A stretch of 19,146 bases of DNA. Origin: CALMUP01 sp035327305. Lineage in GTDB: Bacteria > Verrucomicrobiota > Kiritimatiellia > CAIVKH01. The stretch lies in assembly GCA_035327305.1 (NCBI GenBank), contig DAOLDL010000058.1, positions 1 to 19,146 on the forward strand. Reading direction: 5' to 3'. Positions 15,750 to 19,146 of this stretch are shown here, piece after piece (position 1 is the stretch's first letter; each line of letters begins with the position of its first letter). The notes below the pieces were generated by a model. The model was not told where the DNA came from. It ran no database searches and saw only the letters and a program-made list of their open reading frames with translations. The position numbers and the translations under genes are program-made.

Positions 15750-17480
15750 ATGATAACGCCGGTGACGCGCAAGTTAATTCCTGCCGATGAAACTTTATTG
15801 GCCTCCAGCGTGCCTTGCCGGTTTGCCTGTCCAGCCCGAACCAATGTTCCCGCTTACCTGGAGGCCATCAGCAAAGGAGATTTTGACGCGGCGTACCGCA
15901 TCAATTTGGAGGATAACGTTTTTCCCGCCGTGCTTGGTTTTGCCTGCACGCGACCTTGTGAAGCGGCTTGCCGGCATGGAAAAAGCGGCAACGGCGAGTC
16001 CGTGGCCATTTGCTTCAGCAAGCGATCCGCCGTTGATTTTATGTCCGGCAAAGATCCGGTCGTGCTGGATCCCCTATTTCCTTCTACCGGAAAAACTGTG
16101 GCCATCATTGGCGCCGGGGTTGCCGGTCTTGCCGCCGCGCGGGAATTGGCCCGTATGGGACACAAAGTAACAGTTTATGAGCGCCACGCGAAACCCGGGG
16201 GTCTGCTCCTGCTGGGCATACCGCATTTTCGACTACCCCGCGAAGCCGTGCAACGCGAAATCGAACAAATCCGTTTGCAAGGCGTAACGTTCAAATGCGG
16301 CGTGAACATTGGCGTGGATGTTAAAATGGTCAACCTCGTCGAGGAATACGACCACGTAATCATTGCCGCCGGCGCGCAAAGCCCGAATATTATCCCGGTG
16401 CCGGGCGCCGATCTTCAAGGCGTGGAGCACGGGCTTCCCTTCTTGTTCAGGGTCAACGAAAAGGAAAGCCGCGTCATCGGCAAAAACGTCGTGGTGCTGG
16501 GCGGTGGTTTTACTTCGATCGACTGCGCACGCACCGCCAAGCGGTTGGGCGCGGAGACGGTCGCGATATATTATCGACGCACAGAACGCGACATGTATGT
16601 CTCTTCCAGTGAATTGCTGGAACTGAAACATGAAAACATCGCGTTGCACACACTTTGCAGTCCGGTGGAAATTTTCGGGGAAAGCGGCCACGTCGCAGGC
16701 ATCCGGTTCCGGAGAACCCAACCGGGACAGCGGGATGCAAGCGGGCGACAAAGTTTCAAGGAAGTTCCAGATTCGGAATTTACCATCGAATGTGACACGG
16801 TGTTGCTGGGGACCGGTCAGTCCCATGAAACCAGTTGGACCGGAAAAGTCTTTCAAACCCTGCTCAAACACGGCGGGCCGGGATCCGGCCTCAATGAGAC
16901 CTCGGTGCCGTGTGTCACGCAAGCTGGTGATTTCGCCACCGGACCGCGATCAATCATTGACGGCATAGCGCACGGGAAAAAATGTGCCTATTATATCGAC
17001 ACCCTCTTAATGGGTCGCAATCGACTGGCTGATTATTTTATCAGTGAACCCGTGAAAGAGACCGGGCGTGACCGAAAACTGAATGAAATGCCACGTCACG
17101 AAATGCCAACTTGCCTGGTGGCGCAACGATCCGTGACCACGGCAGATGAATTGGGGTTCGATCGCTCAACCGCCATGGCGGAGGCGTCGCGGTGTTATCT
17201 CTGCCACTATGTATATGAAATTGACGCCCAAGCTTGTATTTATTGTCACAAATGCCTTGAAGTCAAACCGCTGGACAAATGCATTGTCAAGATTTCGGGA
17301 TTGATTACCGATAACGAAGGTCGCGTGACGGGGTACCAGGAAGTTGATGGCGGCCCGGAATACAATCAGCTCTATATAGACGCCAACGAATGCATCCGCT
17401 GTAATGCGTGTGTTGAGGTTTGCCCGGTTGATTGCATTCACATCAGGCGCATCGATGTCATTCAAAAAGCGGCGGAATAA
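15750..17480 (+). CDS. GltD-like FAD/NAD(P) oxidoreductase with N-terminal and C-terminal FeS domains
   Basis: 576 residues. Residues ~15-90 are the FeS-binding N-terminal domain of the glutamate-synthase small-subunit family: PCRFACPARTNVPAYL (Cys23, Cys27) and CTRPCEAACRHG (Cys66, 70, 74). GKTVAIIGAGVAGLAAAREL is the FAD loop (GxGxxG, 121-126), followed by KPGGLLLLGIPHFRLP. VVVLGGGFTSIDCARTAKRLGAE is the NAD(P)H Rossmann loop. GDFATGPRSIIDGIAHGKKCA closes the FAD site. The C-terminus adds a ferredoxin-like part: Cys482/485, then Cys496/499/502 with Lys506-Pro507 where a fourth Cys is usual (Cys511 follows), then a canonical CIRCNACVEVCP (548-558). It should shuttle electrons between NAD(P)H and a ferredoxin-type partner; no large GltB-like subunit lies here. 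CYTH and DinB genes follow on the same strand. Confidence 0.9.
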   Translation: MITPVTRKLIPADETLLASSVPCRFACPARTNVPAYLEAISKGDFDAAYRINLEDNVFPAVLGFACTRPCEAACRHGKSGNGESVAICFSKRSAVDFMSGKDPVVLDPLFPSTGKTVAIIGAGVAGLAAARELARMGHKVTVYERHAKPGGLLLLGIPHFRLPREAVQREIEQIRLQGVTFKCGVNIGVDVKMVNLVEEYDHVIIAAGAQSPNIIPVPGADLQGVEHGLPFLFRVNEKESRVIGKNVVVLGGGFTSIDCARTAKRLGAETVAIYYRRTERDMYVSSSELLELKHENIALHTLCSPVEIFGESGHVAGIRFRRTQPGQRDASGRQSFKEVPDSEFTIECDTVLLGTGQSHETSWTGKVFQTLLKHGGPGSGLNETSVPCVTQAGDFATGPRSIIDGIAHGKKCAYYIDTLLMGRNRLADYFISEPVKETGRDRKLNEMPRHEMPTCLVAQRSVTTADELGFDRSTAMAEASRCYLCHYVYEIDAQACIYCHKCLEVKPLDKCIVKISGLITDNEGRVTGYQEVDGGPEYNQLYIDANECIRCNACVEVCPVDCIHIRRIDVIQKAAE

Positions 17481-17481
17481 T

Positions 17482-17946
17482 ATGGGCATCGAAATCGAGC
17501 GGAAATTTCTAGTGCAGGGAGACGCGTGGCGGATCGGCGAAGGGGCGTTTATCTGTCAGGGGTATTTAAGCCGGGAAATTCATTGCACCATCCGGATTCG
17601 AGTCGCCGGCAACGAGGCCTTCCTGACCATTAAAGGTTCTGCCAACGGCATAGCTCGTGCGGAATTCGAGTATCCGATACCACTTGCCGACGCGAAGTCA
17701 CTGCTTGCCATGTGCGATCAAGCGCCGGTGGAAAAAATTCGCCGGGAAATCGTACATGCGGGCATGACATGGGAAGTGGATGAATTTCTGGGTGTGAATG
17801 CCGGGTTGGTGATCGCCGAATTGGAACTGGAGTCGGAAGACCAACCCTTCGAGCGTCCGGACTGGCTGGGCGCAGAAGTGACCGGCGACCCCAAATACTA
17901 CAACGCAAATTTAGTGACGTGTCCTTACTCGCAATGGGAAAAATAG
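17482..17946 (+). CDS. CYTH-domain phosphohydrolase (triphosphate tunnel metalloenzyme)
   Basis: 154 residues from the ATG at 17482, 1 nt after the stop of the oxidoreductase; the upstream in-frame extension lies inside that gene and is ignored. GIEIERKFLV carries the ExExK signature (Glu4, Glu6, Lys8). The rest alternates charged strands as expected for an eight-stranded tunnel: TIRIRVAG, AFLTIKGS, RAEFEYPIP, WEVDEFLG and IAELELESEDQ. The length fits the short bacterial members, which typically hydrolyse inorganic tripolyphosphate to phosphate and pyrophosphate with a divalent metal; other family members are class IV adenylate cyclases or thiamine triphosphatases. It is cytoplasmic. A tripolyphosphatase reading is most likely but not proven. 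Tight spacing indicates co-transcription with 15750-17480. Confidence 0.9.
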   Translation: MGIEIERKFLVQGDAWRIGEGAFICQGYLSREIHCTIRIRVAGNEAFLTIKGSANGIARAEFEYPIPLADAKSLLAMCDQAPVEKIRREIVHAGMTWEVDEFLGVNAGLVIAELELESEDQPFERPDWLGAEVTGDPKYYNANLVTCPYSQWEK

Positions 17947-17977
17947 CCCAACGCCATTCCGCCAAGAATTATTCATA

Positions 17978-18484
17978 ATGAACGCCACCTCACATTTTCA
18001 GATTATGGCTCGTTACAACCAATGGATGAACCACAAACTATACGATCTGTGCGGCGAGTTGACCGATGAACAGCGCAAACGCGATGTCGGCGCATTTTTC
18101 AAATCCATTCACGGAACCCTGAATCACCTGCTGGTGGCGGACCGGATATGGATGGCCCGATTTACATCACAACCTTTTCCGGGATATAAACTTGACCAGC
18201 AATTGTATGATGATTTCAATGAGCTGAAAGCGGCGCGTGAATTTGAAGATGTGCGGATACTGAATTGGATGCTTACCCAAACCGAACAGGACTTGTCCGG
18301 AAACCTTCACTACACATCCATCGCCAATCCTCAACCCCGTACCACGCCATTATGGTTGGCTTTGTCCCACTTTTTCAATCATCAAACCCATCATCGTGGA
18401 CAAATCACCACCCTGCTCATGCAACAAGGCATCGACCCTGGTGTTACCGACCTGATGTGGTTGCCCGATCCGCCGCAGAGTTGA
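17978..18484 (+). CDS. DinB-fold metalloprotein (DinB/YfiT family)
   Basis: 168 residues, the normal size for a four-helix-bundle DinB protein. The metal triad is visible: His50 in GTLNHLLVADRIW, and His135 plus His139 in HFFNHQTHHRGQ, the HxxxHRGQ signature. The N-terminus (MARYNQWMNHKLYDLCGEL) is also typical of the family. Members are mostly of unknown substrate; characterised relatives are thiol-dependent S-transferases (bacillithiol or mycothiol). It lies 31 bp after the CYTH gene on the same strand and is probably the last gene of that cluster. The name reflects the DNA-damage-induced Bacillus gene and has nothing to do with DNA polymerase IV. Confidence 0.93.
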   Translation: MNATSHFQIMARYNQWMNHKLYDLCGELTDEQRKRDVGAFFKSIHGTLNHLLVADRIWMARFTSQPFPGYKLDQQLYDDFNELKAAREFEDVRILNWMLTQTEQDLSGNLHYTSIANPQPRTTPLWLALSHFFNHQTHHRGQITTLLMQQGIDPGVTDLMWLPDPPQS

Positions 18485-18524
18485 CGAAATTGACAGAAGG
18501 AAACGAAGATTCTGAATAAGGTAA

Positions 18525-18544
18525 CACAGACATTCTTGTCTGTG
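18525..18544. repeat. Perfect 8-bp hairpin, REP-like palindrome
   Basis: CACAGACA-TTCT-TGTCTGTG lies 40 bp after the DinB stop. There is no T-run on either side, so it is not a standard terminator. Its form, a short stable palindrome in an intergenic space, resembles dispersed REP-like elements, and it could also stabilise or end transcripts from either side. Confidence 0.6.
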
Positions 18545-18576
18545 GAAATCAATATCTGCACCTCTCGTGAGGCAAG

Positions 18577-18591
18577 AAAAAGGGGTCAGGT
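18577..18591. repeat. AAAAAGGGGTCAGGT motif, possible REP/RAYT-type element end
   Basis: This short motif supplies the stop codon (18586-18588, read on the minus strand) of the secreted-protein gene. From memory, GGGGTCAGG-type sequences recur next to IS200-like REP-associated transposases in several phyla; no transposase is present here, so this is a tentative call. Confidence 0.3.
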
Positions 18592-18948
18592 AGTATGAAA
18601 GACGGTAACGGGATAATCGTTTTCATTTATGACCCAAAACGCATCACCTGCACCTACATGAACATCCGTGGCGGTGGCGTACGTTTGTTCGTTAGCATCA
18701 CACGATACAATGTGAGCATCAGAGCCGATGGCCTTCTCTATAGTCGCCAGGATTTCCGAGTCAAACGGATCAAAAGGAAATGCGACCGCGACCGATACGC
18801 CTGCAGGTACTGATAAATCCAAATACGCGGCGGGACGTGAAATTTGTGAATATGCCGTTTGGCTAGATAATACTACGATGAACAGGAGGAATGAATGAGC
18901 ATTCATCATGCCAATTCGGAGAAAGGCGAAATAAACCAAAAGATTCAT
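18586..18948 (-). CDS. Short secreted protein of unknown function, possibly truncated at its C-terminus
   Basis: 120 residues. The ATG at 18948 has GAGGAA (18954-18959) 5 nt upstream, a good ribosome site; an internal ATG at 18909 lacks one. The N-terminus has a hydrophobic core (SFLLFIVVL) and a plausible signal-peptidase site after QTAYS. The mature part, LDLSVPAGVSVAVAFPFDPFD ... GAGDAFWVINENDYPVTVFHTT, resembles small beta-rich export domains common in PVC bacteria, which read roughly 'P-x-G-x-liS-x-P' then 'G-x-G-F-W-V'; this resemblance is from memory. The chain stops abruptly after that motif, at the AAAAAGGGGTCAGGT sequence, so the natural end may have been replaced. No function is assigned. 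Confidence 0.6.
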   Translation of the reverse strand: MNLLVYFAFLRIGMMNAHSFLLFIVVLSSQTAYSQISRPAAYLDLSVPAGVSVAVAFPFDPFDSEILATIEKAIGSDAHIVSCDANEQTYATATDVHVGAGDAFWVINENDYPVTVFHTT

Positions 18949-18953
18949 GGCGG

Positions 18954-18959
18954 TTCCTC
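18954..18959 (-). promoter_or_regulatory. Shine-Dalgarno of the secreted-protein gene
   Basis: GAGGAA on the minus strand, 5 nt before the ATG at 18948; it decides between this start and the internal one at 18909. Confidence 0.5.
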
Positions 18960-19116
18960 ATTTGCTGGCTCCCTTGCGACATCCTCTGAGGAGCAAAGCG
19001 ACGTAGCGTGAAGATGGGTGGCAAGAATTAATTGCGGATTTTTTACATTATCGGGGTGCTTCTCCAATTCATTGCAGGACCACATTTTAAATTCCATCAG
19101 AATCCATGCCCACTCT

Positions 19117-19146
19117 GCGGCTCGGCAGGAGCCTCGCCCTCCCAGA
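19117..19146. repeat. GC-rich palindromic sequence at window end
   Basis: GGCTC-GGCAG-GAGCC (19119-19133) forms a 5-bp stem with a 5-nt loop, followed by TCGCCCTCCCAGA. Base composition jumps relative to the AT-rich 19020-19100 stretch. It looks like the edge of a dispersed intergenic repeat that continues past the window. Confidence 0.4.

Noticed and set aside
18891..18906. Inverted repeat ATGAATG-AG-CATTCAT
   Set aside because: It falls inside the signal-peptide codons of the secreted protein (MMNAHS) and is probably coincidental.
18895..19011. 38-codon ORF on the + strand with a good AGGAGG site (18884-18889) 5 nt upstream of the ATG
   Set aside because: It lies antisense to the signal peptide and ribosome site of the minus-strand gene and runs into repeat-like sequence; the peptide has no recognisable features. 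The minus-strand gene has the better case.
1..19146. CRISPR array, phage or complete insertion sequence
   Set aside because: I saw no regularly spaced direct repeats, no integrase, transposase or phage structural gene, and no terminal-repeat-bounded ORF in the window.

Overview
The window looks like a mid-GC bacterial chromosome scaffold, Gram-negative in envelope type. A protein ending in a PEP-CTERM sorting signal, a lipobox protein, a Na+-type membrane pyrophosphatase, cell-envelope glycosyltransferases and GC-rich palindromic intergenic repeats together suggest a PVC-group bacterium (Verrucomicrobiota/Kiritimatiellota/Lentisphaerota type) or something similar. That placement is inference; no rRNA or marker gene is present.

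Layout. 1-709 (+) is the C-terminal part of a PEP-CTERM secreted protein cut by the window edge. It is convergent with 745-2148 (-), a B12-binding/radical-SAM-like protein whose FeS cysteine motif is destroyed. A tRNA-Ser(UGA) follows (2419-2508, -) and abuts a 100-N assembly gap (2528-2627). The same 30 bases flank the gap on both sides, so the gap is probably a failed contig overlap or a collapsed tRNA duplication. Gene order across it is therefore less certain.

2776-7476 holds a YeeZ-like NAD-binding SDR protein, a CPA2 cation/proton antiporter with a DD motif, and, convergent to it, a K+-dependent, probably Na+-pumping, pyrophosphatase (hppA). The last two could form a Na+/H+ circuit. A 344-bp intergenic region separates hppA from the PatB/MalY-type C-S lyase (7821-8957, +).

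9034-13161 (+) is a compact cluster: a GT4 glycosyltransferase, a GlpD-like FAD dehydrogenase overlapping it by 4 bp, and a lipoprotein with a GINT1/GH43-like beta-propeller plus a beta-sandwich, overlapping by 29 bp. A GT-C membrane glycosyltransferase (13167-15644, -) converges on it with only 5 bp between. I read this as a surface-glycan or glycolipid locus. Its unexpected member is the glycerol-3-phosphate-dehydrogenase-like enzyme, and it is the best candidate for an uncharacterised system here.

15750-18484 (+) is a second cluster: a GltD-like FAD/NAD(P) oxidoreductase with N- and C-terminal FeS motifs, a CYTH triphosphatase starting 1 nt after it, and a DinB-fold metalloprotein.

18485-19146 is intergenic-rich. 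It holds a strong 20-nt hairpin, a motif reading AAAAAGGGGTCAGGT, a short secreted protein (18586-18948, -) that ends exactly in that motif, and GC-rich palindromes up to the window end. This looks like an accumulation site for small dispersed repeats.
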